The notes under the pieces are model-generated. The model was not told the origin of the DNA and did not search any database. It was given only the letters and a program-made list of their open reading frames with translations. Below are positions 20,552-30,177 of a stretch of 64,000 nt of DNA, in pieces. The DNA is from Halocafeteria seosinensis. Lineage: Eukaryota > Sar > Bigyra > Bicosoecida. Both the position numbers and the translations under genes were made by a program. Location of the stretch: assembly GCA_001687465.1 (NCBI GenBank), contig LVLI01000154.1, forward strand, positions 62,001 through 126,000. Direction: 5' to 3'. Each line of letters starts with the position of its first letter. Positions within the stretch are counted from its first letter, which is position 1.

Positions 20552-21565
20552 ATGGCCTCCATGACGGATACCAGGGAGAGCACTCCCTTCATCAGTGGTG
20601 TTGATAGAGCTAAAGGGTGCTTGCTGGGGACAGCTGTTGGGGATGCGTTTGGAACGGCCATTGAGTTTCGTCCGCCGTTGGACCCTTTCAATCCTACAGT
20701 TACAGACATTATTGGCAAGGGGCCCCATAGACTGAGGAAGGGTCAATGGACAGACGATACATCGATGGCTCTCTGCCTCGCAGACAGTCTCATAAAGCGG
20801 AAGTCTCTCGATTTAATTGATCAACTCACTCGTTACGGGAGATGGTTTAGAAAGGGGGAGAATTCCTGCACTGGAAGATGTTTCGATATCGGGAACACTA
20901 CGCGAAAAGCTTTAGGAACCTTTTCACAACATAGAGATCCCTACTCGGGTAGCACTAACAAAAATAGTGCAGGTAACGGCTCCATTATGCGAATCGCACC
21001 GATTCCCGTTGCATCCACCTCTCTCGATATTGCTATGCGTTGGGGTGGTGAACAATCGAAAACAACCCACCAGGTACAAGAAGCGGTAGAAGGCTGTCAA
21101 ATCTTGTCCGGCATGGTTTTCCTAGCTTTGGAAGGGTGCTCGAAGCATGAAATCTTATCACATCCGGACATATGCTCCTCAAAGTGGTCCGAAAAACTGA
21201 CGAAAGTCGTACAGGGTTCGTATGCGTCGAAAGAACCCCCCGAAATTAGAGGTAGTGGGTATGTCGTGGACACACTGGAAGCAGCTCTATGGGCATTTCA
21301 TAAATCCAGAGATTTCAGGGAAGGTACCGTTCTAGTCGCCAATCTTGGTCTCGACGCTGATACAACTGCGGCCACTTATGGAGCGCTGGGTGGTGCTTAC
21401 TACGGGTTAGAAGGGATCCCTGAAGAGTGGAAGAAAAGAGTAGCTTGGTCGAATCACATTCAACGTATTGGTGAGACTCTGTACAACCTGCGGCCGGACA
21501 TGGATCCTAACGTAGTCGTTTACAGTTCTCAACTAAAGAAGGCCCCGCCTAACAGAAGGAAGTAG
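20552..21565 (+). CDS. ADP-ribosylglycohydrolase family protein
   Basis: A single exon of 337 residues. Family motifs are in order: KGCLLGTAVGDAFG near the start, GQWTDDTSM (the Mg-binding TDD), NGSIMRIAPIP, and LGLDADTTAATYGALGGA near the C-terminus. In the DraG/ARH family these residues form the binuclear Mg site that removes ADP-ribose from proteins or small molecules. The last motif is usually GGDADT; here the second Gly is Leu, while both Asp residues and the Thr are kept, so activity is plausible. The length is normal for the family. The substrate (Arg-, Ser- or nucleic-acid-linked ADP-ribose) cannot be read from sequence. It lacks the introns of most neighbours, which may hint at acquisition from bacteria, but composition gives no further support. 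Confidence 0.88.
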   Translation: MASMTDTRESTPFISGVDRAKGCLLGTAVGDAFGTAIEFRPPLDPFNPTVTDIIGKGPHRLRKGQWTDDTSMALCLADSLIKRKSLDLIDQLTRYGRWFRKGENSCTGRCFDIGNTTRKALGTFSQHRDPYSGSTNKNSAGNGSIMRIAPIPVASTSLDIAMRWGGEQSKTTHQVQEAVEGCQILSGMVFLALEGCSKHEILSHPDICSSKWSEKLTKVVQGSYASKEPPEIRGSGYVVDTLEAALWAFHKSRDFREGTVLVANLGLDADTTAATYGALGGAYYGLEGIPEEWKKRVAWSNHIQRIGETLYNLRPDMDPNVVVYSSQLKKAPPNRRK

Positions 21566-21830
21566 TACAGCTATCCATACACCGTATATTTGCATATATG
21601 ATCACAGCCATACTAATCGAACCTGTTGGTATCGTGTCATTCGCCACGACGCGTTGTTGACCACATACAGACAGTGAACTTCAACAGGGTTGTTCAGCTT
21701 TGTGAAGTTCGGGTACACAGTGTATACCGGGCATAATACCTCTATAATGCACAGTGAGCCCAAGATATTGTCTTAACTAGTCGATCCAGCGGTTTCGAAG
21801 AACAGTAACCAGTCTTGGAAGCACAGGGGA

Positions 21831-22602
21831 ATGAAAATCGCGCAAGGATTTGGGGTATGGTCGCCTCGCGGCGAGGAGGTCCTGCTACATATAGAAGAAG
21901 CAGATGGGGATAACGCGAGTGTAAGTACGATGTTGTAGCCGCACGCTGATGTCTGTGTCACTCACATTTGCGTTGGATGCGAATGGCATACAGAATGGTG
22001 ATACTGAGACCATCAAGGGCTTAGTCCGTGGAACTATGAGTTCCCTGCCTGTTGGTAAGTTTGGGCTGTAAATTGTTGCACATTTTTATCGGCTAAACTA
22101 CAGGGATAACCCCCTCATTATGACAGTGACGGAAGCGAGACTGAAGGCAAAGCAGGGTGGGGATGCTTCGCAGAAGTTACGCTACGGATTCTTAGGCAAG
22201 ATCGAAGAGACTGAAGCAGGCAAAATGTACGTGAAAATTGCCCAAGAAACGACAACGTGGGACTTTATCAATTTGTTTAATTCTTCACGATTGGCAGTTA
22301 CTGTTATCAAACATTTTCTGGTTTACGGTTTGTCATGGTTACTACAAATGACCACATTAATGACATAGCCTTAAAGAAAGTAAGTTGATATGCGATGACT
22401 TTCGATCTCATTCTGAGTACATGGAGTATATTTGCAGTGTCTAAAATACTTTGTGGATCAGTACATTAAATGGCAATGTAACCCCTTTTCGGATCACGAT
22501 ATAGCCACCTTGCAACAGCTATTGCTCAAGATATGCAAAGAAAGCGATTCGTCACTAAAGCAGGAGTATCCCCGGGAATTCTACCAATATTCCTCCCAAT
22601 GA
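21831..22602 (+). CDS. Longin-fold protein resembling TRAPP subunits, five exons (tentative)
   Basis: A model with exons 21831-21920, 21994-22054, 22127-22256, 22298-22379 and 22438-22602 gives 175 residues in one frame. The introns are 73, 72, 41 and 58 nt. The start (KIAQGFGVWSPRGEEVLLHI) and end (YCYQTFSGLRFVMV, then KKCLKYFVDQYIKWQCNPF) fit the longin/sedlin pattern of TRAPP complex subunits: strand, helix, strands, then a helix before a CNPF motif. TRAPP acts in ER-Golgi vesicle tethering. The 41-nt intron is the weak point: reading through it leaves a one-base frameshift after SRLAV instead. Either the intron is real, the assembly lost a T, or the gene is broken. Which TRAPP subunit it is cannot be told. 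Confidence 0.5.
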
Positions 22603-23002
22603 GTATGGAAGGACATCGATCTGCTTTAAAGTTCAGAACAAGCCAGACCTAGCATTGCATGATGGTTTTAGATGCTCGAAGATATTGTCCTCGTTACGAA
22701 TTAATTAATGTCTTCATACCTTGTGGCAGGGTATTTGTGCGGTGGTAGCGCGTCTACCCCATTCAAATATGGATGCCATTCAACCAACTGGGAAGTTGTC
22801 TTTGATTCCATAATCAGCTCTACTACGAGCTTCTGGCACAACCTAACTGATATAGCCTATAGGCCTGGCTCCGGGGCTGCTTCTTTAGTTGTACAATTCA
22901 AATTTGGGTCGAAACAAAGTGTACTTACTTTCTAGGGTTGTTGAATGTCACATAGGATAAAATTTCGCCATCGAATATATGCAATAAAAGGTAGATATTT
23001 TT
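22603..23002. other. Intergenic region, nothing recognised
   Basis: 400 bp between two plus-strand genes. A tRNA-like string near 22735 was considered and rejected. It presumably holds the 3' UTR and the next promoter. Confidence 0.45.
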
Positions 23003-26000
23003 ATGCGTCATACAATGGTGAATCAGCAAGAATTTGAAGCTCTTTTGGAGCGCGCTGTGGCGCTGATTCCGGAGAAAGACCCTACACATGTATGTCTTAT
23101 ACGCCCGTACATGGGTTCACTGTCCGCCGCCGCAACCTCCACTGTTACGAATGACCTCTGTTTTACATGACTTTGCAGGGTACACCCCTCCGGGAAGGCT
23201 TCAAAAAGGTGAGAATCACTTGTTATTTTGGCACTCGTTGGGCCCTTTTCATGGTGTATCGTGGTATTGGATAAGAAGCAGACATTGCGTCAACAGTGGG
23301 ACAATCCACCCGTAGACGCTTACAGAGAAGCATTCCGTGAGATACAACAGTTCTTTGAAAACAACGGGCTAATCGATAATGACGACTCGCAACAGGGAAA
23401 GCACGACCTCCAAACGAGTTTTCAACGACTTCGTGAGTCTTACTCCGAACTAGATGAAGACATGGTACGACAATGCCCAGATTAGTTATTCTTGCCCGAT
23501 GTGCATTGGCATTTTGGGGAATGTGCTACTTTTTGTGTCCAGTGCCGCAAGATTCTCTTCTTTCCAGAAAAGCTGGAAATGAACTTTTACAAAGTTGTGC
23601 TCCATGCACAGTTCACAACTTATGGTGGAGATTCTCTGTTGAACCTACAGAAAATATTTCTGGCAATCTTCTATTTAGTTCATCTTCAGCAACGGAACTC
23701 CAAAAGTGGGATGTGGGAAGTTATTGCTCCGTTTCTGACTAACGATAATACAGCTGCGATGAGCCTGAAGACTGTGCCGGTAAAATCAGTGCATGAATAC
23801 TCGAATGGAGGATTCCATGCTCTTTGTAGCATGTTTCTTGCAAAAAATTTACAAATGCGTTCTCAAGCAGTAGATGCGTTTTATCAGGTAAGTTTGATGG
23901 GCAAAGTCAAAAGTACCAGGAGAGGGAACTGGCCAACAACTACCATGTGGAATGCAGTTAACAGCCGTCGAGGAAGTTGACTGGCACAAACCACCATCTA
24001 CGGAAAGGTTGAAACAGCTCCATTGGAATCTTTTTGAACTGATAGATACTCCCTTCCTTCTTTATTTGGCTAACAATCGTGACTCATCGTATCCGGGGGG
24101 TTCGTTTTGCTGCCTTCAAATTATTGCTTGGTGGCTATCATGGTTGCGACTGCTTCACTCCGACGGCAAATTCAGGTTGGCTGAATCGTTTTTATCGTTT
24201 CTGAGAGAATGGAAGAAAATTGCTGAAGATAGTGTGGAGCTAATGAATGATAACAATGAACGAGAGCGGCAACGGCAAGAGGCAGAGCTGGCGAATCGGC
24301 TGGTTGAGGACTTCAGTAGGTTCGGTACGGTAGAAAAGGATTTCCCCTCTTTGGGCGGAAGCGACGACGCTTCGAAGCGACTGAGTAATACGAAATCACG
24401 ACAGCTGTTTTCCGACGAAAACTTACACTTCATGAATCTAACAGTCTTCAATACCCAGTTCTCGTCCCGTGATACGCCTGGAGCTACACAACAACATGAG
24501 GAAGCAAACCCTGTTGAAGAGGATACCATGCTCCGGGAGATTAATAAAGAACGTGAGAAAGGAAACAGAGATTTCCGAGAGAACAAGTTAAGGCAAGCTA
24601 TCCGCATCTACACCGATTGTCTTAGCAAACTGAACCGGTTTACTGCTAGACACGGTGTGACAGTTACTCGCAGTATAGAAGTGCATAGTCTCCTTCTTAA
24701 GCTCTTAAGTAACCGAGCCAATTCACTGTATAAACTCTCTCGGGTGGATGAAAAGTGTTTAGATTCTGAACAAGAGAGCACCGACAGTTCGAGCGAAAAA
24801 AAAAATAGCAACCAACCTACTGAAACCCCAGGGCTGAATCCAGTGCACTGCTTGGTGAACTGTGTGAACGACTGTTGCTCTGCATTTCGCAGTGAGATAC
24901 CAACAAATTCGCCGAGCCGGGAACAGACTTTGGATAACGACGTATTTCAAGTAGTCTCGGACGCTTTCGAACATATCCGAGGGTCCGAATTCTCGAGTCA
25001 GCTTCTTTTGTGGAAAATCCTGTATCGCTTATCATATGCAGCGAAGTATCTCGGTCAGCTCAATATTGCACTAGAGGGTGCTCGTCAATGCGAGAAAATT
25101 CTCCACTCGGTCAGGTTGTTTGATCCCAAAACTCTGGAAACGTTCCAGACCCAATTGCGGAACCTCCAGGAACGTATTTCGGAGGATCAAGAAATCATAC
25201 AGCTAGCTCGAGAGTTGCGACGAGGGGACAATACTAGGAGCTCAAGAAGCCGTTTTGCTCTTGAAGGAGAAATTATGGCATGTCTTCTGGAAAGAACTGA
25301 GTATGGAGGCCCAGGCCGAGATGTTGACTTTTATCTCGAAGAGGAGGAGGCCGAGTGGTCTAATGCACGCGCTAGAGTGGAGAAGAAAAGACACGAAAAC
25401 GATCGAGAATCGGCTCTACAGACGGCCCGAGAAAATGTTGAGTACGCAAGAGCAGGAATCGTATCGTCTGGTACATGGGAAGACTTTACCGCCGGCAAAG
25501 CATCGAAGAAGAGGAACCCTCATAAGGAGAAAAAATTTCCCGTGGGTGAAAGTGCTTCCTCGAAGTCTCGACCGCTGCCTGAAGACTTCGTTTCAAGCAG
25601 CGATACTTCTTCATCGAGCTCTCCGGTGACAGCTTCACTATTGGAAAAGCTTGCATCCCAGGGGAAGCAACAAGAGTTCTCTCAAAAAATGCTGCTGTTG
25701 TCTCCCAAGAAACTAGCAAAGCGAATCGGTTCCGGAGTACGTCTATCACTATCGTTCTGAGTCAATTTGCAATGAGCATCGGGTTGTTTGGGTCTGCAGT
25801 TAAGTGAGAATATGTTAGTCGCCGTAGTATCGACATTGCGTTCGGCTATCAGTGATGGATCCATCTCGGCTCACAGAGCCTTCAAGGTAAAAAGCCAAAA
25901 CGTGTTCTATCGTGTGTGTGTGTGTGTTTGTGAACACCTAAAATTTTTTGTGCAGTATATGATAAACCTGATGGAGCTTCCTCGTTTCTCATTAACTGTG

Positions 26001-26138
26001 GAATTCTTGAACCCCGAGTCACGAAGTTCTTTACTTGCCCTATCGGAGAAACTATTACATGAAGCTTCTGAAGAAAGCGAAGACACTAAAGGACCCCGCG
26101 AATCTTTAGTTGCTTTGGTGATGAAGCTGAAGAAATAA
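23003..26138 (+). CDS. TPR protein with RPAP3_C-like C-terminal domain, seven exons
   Basis: Exons are 23003-23089, 23179-23208, 23282-23464, 23543-23887, 23958-25736, 25800-25886 and 25956-26138. All exons are whole codons (phase 0 throughout), giving 897 residues. Exon 2 is only 30 nt, and the acceptors of exons 3 and 4 have alternatives in the same frame. A helical N-terminal region of about 300 residues is unrecognised. A TPR-like block follows (REKGNRDFRENKLRQAIRIY, then LLSNRANSLYKLSR), then a charged, Ser-rich linker. The end (AFKYMINLMELPRFSLTVEF..) resembles the RPAP3_C domain of RPAP3 and SPAG1, cofactors of the R2TP chaperone and, for SPAG1, of axonemal dynein preassembly. That role is attractive in a flagellate but remains inference. 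The last intron contains a TG microsatellite. Confidence 0.65.
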
Positions 26139-26189
26139 TCAGGAAGCAGAGCGAATATTAGCTCATGGCCTTTTTGTTTTGCTTCCGAA

Positions 26190-26747
26190 TTACTCTCTCT
26201 CATCCTCGACTTCATCGTGGAATTCATTGGGGCTGTTGAACCTTGGCAAAATCTCCGTGTAATCTTTCGGTGGTTTCTCCAACAGCGCAATATCCTTGTA
26301 GGCCCAGTTGCCGATGTACTCTCCCCCTTGGCTAGACTGGTAGTCTCCATTACCCAAACCGTTGCCGTCAGCAAGCAGTAGCGTTGGCGAGATAATATAG
26401 CCATTAGGATGTTTTTTCTCCTGGTGAGCTTCGATGTACTTATCCATACTGATGAATTGCTTGGCTTCTTCACAGACAAAATATAGCCTTTCCAGCCGAT
26501 CGATGGGTTTCGCTGTTTCAAGGGGAATTTCTTCGAACTGCTCATGCACATCGGAGTATGACATTTCCGGATTTGGGGCATAGTCTCCTAGCCAAACGCA
26601 TTTGTCGAATTTCCAGTCATCAGCGATGAGGTTGAAGAAACACTTCACTCCCTGATTTTCTAGAAAGCTATGTTCCATGAGCTTAAGCGACGGCGGTTTC
26701 AAGAACTGCTGCTTGGCCAGATTGACTACTATATAATATTGCCCCAT
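26190..26747 (-). CDS. Conserved hypothetical protein of the MGQYY family
   Basis: A single exon of 185 residues starting MGQYYIVVNLAKQQFL and including LLLADGNGLGNGDY and EYIGNWAYKDIALL. I know this pattern (MGQYY.VVNL...LLADGNGxGxGD) from uncharacterised proteins in bacteria and scattered eukaryotes; no reaction is established. There is no signal peptide or membrane segment. The C-terminus is acidic. It converges on the TPR/RPAP3-like gene, with 51 bp between stop codons. A patchy family in an intronless gene could reflect lateral transfer, but this is unproven. Confidence 0.75.
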   Translation of the reverse strand: MGQYYIVVNLAKQQFLKPPSLKLMEHSFLENQGVKCFFNLIADDWKFDKCVWLGDYAPNPEMSYSDVHEQFEEIPLETAKPIDRLERLYFVCEEAKQFISMDKYIEAHQEKKHPNGYIISPTLLLADGNGLGNGDYQSSQGGEYIGNWAYKDIALLEKPPKDYTEILPRFNSPNEFHDEVEDERE

Positions 26748-27390
26748 AGCTGCTAACTAAGCTGTGTGGAAGAGTTTGATGCCTTATGTGAATGAAGTGC
26801 GTGCTTCACTTCAAAGATACACCGTACTCTTTGTAGGCAGTCTCAATCTGCAAAGCAGAGCAACTTACAGACAGAGAATGATTTTTCGTTATTAATATTC
26901 CTAGCACACTTCAAACCATACTAACGCCTGAAATTCCCTGAATACTTTTCAGCGAGTTCTGGTTGAAGCGGTTTCCTCAATGTTCAAAAAACCTTCTGCG
27001 GAACCCGACTAATTGATGCTCCAAATTCCAATCGTAAAAAGGAGTCGCACTGAGTTCTGGGGTCCCTTAAGGTACAACGCGTACCACTGGTGTCCAGTCT
27101 CCTATATGTATGGTCGTATTGTTTGTCTGCGGGAGTAGGCTTCAAAGGAGCTCAATCTAAGATGATGACTGTCTTATTTTTGCTTTTCCGCTCCCAGGTG
27201 GTGGCGAAACCTGCAGCAAACGATAATGCTCTCAACGGTGATCAGAGTGGGAGTAATACTTTGCTCTTGGGCATCAAGGTAATTTCCACTTCGGCTGGGG
27301 CACTGACGCTGCGCTTTCTTTCCTACAAGTGTGCGCTTATCCGTGTCTCACGCTTATGACAAGCGCAGTGGTACACACACATACATGTAT
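26748..27390. other. Gap upstream of the inverted-repeat element
   Basis: No firm gene. A plus-strand frame over 27090-27359 contains a splice-bounded candidate exon at about 27198-27278, preceded by CCCAG and followed by GTAATT. It encodes roughly 27 residues that I do not recognise and may be a leftover exon. Confidence 0.3.
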
Positions 27391-27935
27391 ATGTGACAGA
27401 TAGCCCACCGACCGGGGAGTTGACCGCGTCCTCTTAACGAGGAGCGGTATGCGCCCGTGTTAAGCAGCGACGGGCCCGCTGTTCCTGCAGCCTTGCTGAC
27501 ATGCGCGGTGAGGGAACACAACAGTGGTTCTTACAAATATTGCTCCTACCGGAAGGGATCTAGTCTTGAGCAGTAACTTTCTTACGGGGCCGAAATCACT
27601 CCGCCATCCTCCCGTTGTGGCGCATCATCGCCATCATAGCTTCCAGAACTTCCGCATCTCGACACGCTAACTTTTGGGAGCTACTTAACATTTGTTTACT
27701 GAAAACAAAGAACAAATCAATATCAGATAGAAATACGGTGAATGGCGCAAACCACAGCAGCACGGGAGGGCTACTCAGTGTGGTTTCTGAAGCAAATCGG
27801 TAAGAATTTGGACAAGCTTTTTGTGTTTGTGTTTATTGAGGAAGTACAGCATGTATCGCTGCTTAACACGCGCGCATACCGCTCCTCGTTAAGAGGATGC
27901 GGTCAACTTCCCGGCCGGTTGGCTATCTGTCACAT
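27391..27935. mobile_element. 545-bp element bounded by 80-bp inverted repeats
   Basis: The left arm 27391-27470 and right arm 27856-27935 are inverted repeats of 80 nt with five mismatches by my reading (about 94% identity). Both arms start with ATGTGACAGATAGCC at the outer end and finish with GTGTTAAGCAGCGA at the inner end. Outside each arm is a CA/TG-rich run, so the similarity continues into simple repeats. The size and arms fit a MITE-like non-autonomous DNA element, or an inverted duplication. No transposase is seen, and I could not define a target-site duplication because of the simple repeats. The interior includes a probable first exon (27742-27799) of the downstream ATPase gene and a relic also present near 13.7 kb. 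Confidence 0.65.
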
Positions 27936-29579
27936 TTGTGTGTGTGTGTGTGTGTGTATCGATGTTCATGCTCCATTTTGGTCCTTACCTTTAGCGACTC
28001 CATACACATCAGACGACCCCTGTTCGCGTCCGATGTACAAGGCAAGGGTTCAAAAAAGACGCGGGCTAGCTCGATGGGGGAACCTGGCTCTGGGCCACGA
28101 GATGAACCAAGAATATGGCCCCTGTCCAAGATACAACTGCTTAACGAGGAGCTCTGTAAGAACCCGGAGCTGAGTACCGTAAAATTCTACCGGACACAAC
28201 CGCACAAACAAATGCTTCTATTTCTGCGTCGCCAGGCTGGTCGCTTAAATAAAGGATACTACCGGAACAAAGACGGTGTCCAGTCCCGTCTGTTGGTCGG
28301 TCCGCGCGGAATCGGGAAGTCAACGACTTGTCGTGCATTCAGCCGCTTGTGCACGGTTTTGTATCCTGACGTTATACCCATTTATCTAAGTTTCGAGCAT
28401 CTTAAGTATTATGAGGAATTGCAGAACACAGGAATCGATGAAATGATTGTAGAGCAACTATGCAGAGCCGGATTGCAGTATGATGAGTCAGGGAACTCCA
28501 AAGATCATATTTCTACTGCGATTCATATGTTGGAAAAGCATGGTAAACGGTGCCAGTTGATCTTGGATGAGCTAGACGAGGTCTATGCCATGAGCGACAA
28601 GAAAGTATGTAAGGACGCTTCGCTAAACTGTTTACGTTTGTTGGGTGCTGAGCGGTCGGGACACTTCGCCACTACAATTACTAGTTCCTCGGGTCACTTA
28701 CCGTTGTTGATCCCCGCGGATATAGAGGATGAACTTAAACAGGGTTATCCGCAGTTGAAATACGTTGGCTCGCTGAACGGAACGAAGTTTGAAGAGCACC
28801 GAATTCGCCCGAGTACTCTCGGAGATGCTGATGCGTTGGCAAGTCTGTTTCCTGATTACTCTTTGGAAAGTCAGAGAATCGGTGTGTTCTTTTCTGGGAC
28901 GTTGCCTCGACAAACTGAAAAGTTTTGTGAATGTTATGAGGACTTGGCATGTTCCGAAACCGAGGACGACTTTGTCGCCACCCTGTCAAGTTTGACGGAT
29001 TTCGTTGCCTCCATTGATAAGCGTGACGCAGCTAAGAAAACTTGGACCCAGACTGATGGAATCGTTGCATGCATTCTTGTGAAGATTTATGAGCAAAACC
29101 AGTGTCTCTTTGATAAGATTGAGACGGATGGCGGTGGAATAGATATAGAAAAAGTTGGTCAGACCGATTGGGCACAACTCAGACCTATTCCTGTGGAGGG
29201 CATCTTTGAAAAGGTGCCAGACACATCCGATCTCGCGTTGCGGCGGTTGCTTGATCGTGGTTGGTTCATTCCCGGAGATCGCGCAGAGAGTCGCGTCTAC
29301 GAGATATTCCCTGCTATTCCGTATCATGCTTTCATCTTTGGCAAGGCCAACCAGTTACGCGAAACTGCGGACACAACAAATAGGAACATCATCATGAAGA
29401 AATCGAAGTGGCGCCTTTCTGGAAGTGCTAGCTTCGTGCCTGGATTGCCCGTCATCAGTGCCGAAATCGGATTCAATACGAAAGGAGCAAAACCAACGAG
29501 CGGTAGCACAGTGCAGTGGAAAAACCGGACAAGAATATATACTATTTTTTCAGTTCTAAGATTGCATCCGCCTACATAG
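27742..29579 (+). CDS. P-loop ATPase of AAA/STAND type, CRN- or RHS-like
   Basis: The preferred model has exon 1 at 27742-27799 (donor ATCG|GTAAGAAT), a 242-nt intron holding the right inverted-repeat arm, and exon 2 at 28042-29579, giving 531 residues in frame. An unspliced reading would start at 27897 inside the repeat or at the ATG 28074. Walker A is GPRGIGKST; Walker B is CQLILDELDEVY. A sensor-like stretch (FATTITSSSGHLP) and a helical C-terminal half follow. The overall look recalls the P-loop NTPase modules of Crinkler-type proteins and trypanosome retrotransposon-hot-spot proteins, which occur in expanded families next to mobile DNA. No CRN header or nuclease domain is seen. Role unknown; partners and nucleic-acid binding are not visible. 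Confidence 0.6.
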
Positions 29580-30177
29580 AAATATGCAAACTAAAAAGTA
29601 CATATTAAGTTTTTGATGGATGGTTCCGCAACACATCATATGGAACTATTTTGTTCGTTTAACACCAACTATTGACCAATATAGGAGGAATTGATCTCAA
29701 CGAGGATAAGGGGATGTGATGCATTGTTCAATTCTAATGTGAATAATTGAAAGACAGGCCACATTTACGGAGCACTCTATGGTGTATCCAAAAAATGTGC
29801 GGGCGCTTGTCTGAAAACTTGCAGCTGGGTAAAAGTATCGCCGGATTTCAATGGCTGTCACTGAATCGCAGGCCGCATTTTCGAGGTCCGACTGGTAAAT
29901 ACATTCACTAGGCGCGGTAGGGCCCACAAAAGATCCAGGGAATATCAACGTTAAGCGAGTGTGTTCCTTTAGACGTTGAAGGGTAACGTGGAAGGACGTG
30001 CGGAGGAGGAATTCAAGACAAACCATAAACATTTCTCCTCCGTCCTAGTTGGTGAAGATTCATCGTAGTTGATAAATACACTGTGGTGAATGCACATTAT
30101 TAAAAGAATACCGGCATGGTATACGAATAAGTTATCCTTGCGTTTTAGTTTATTTCTGGGGAAGAACAGACAGGAAA
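29580..30177. other. Intergenic region with one doubtful minus-strand ORF
   Basis: A minus-strand ORF at 29697-30032 has an ATG and 111 codons, but no recognised motif and no splice context. It may be chance. The rest is AT-rich and should hold the promoter of the ZIP gene. Confidence 0.3.

Noticed and set aside
22735-22800. tRNA-like string with GGTGGTAGCGCG and a later TTCAA
   Set aside because: No acceptor stem pairs and the T-arm does not fold; the resemblance is superficial.
27440-27480. Resemblance of the inverted-repeat inner end (GTTAAGCAGCGACGGGC) to part of 5S rRNA
   Set aside because: Only about ten bases agree and the rest of a 5S gene is absent.
29697-30032. Minus-strand 111-codon ORF
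   Set aside because: No recognisable motif, no splice context and no neighbour relation; kept only as a doubtful ORF in the gap note.
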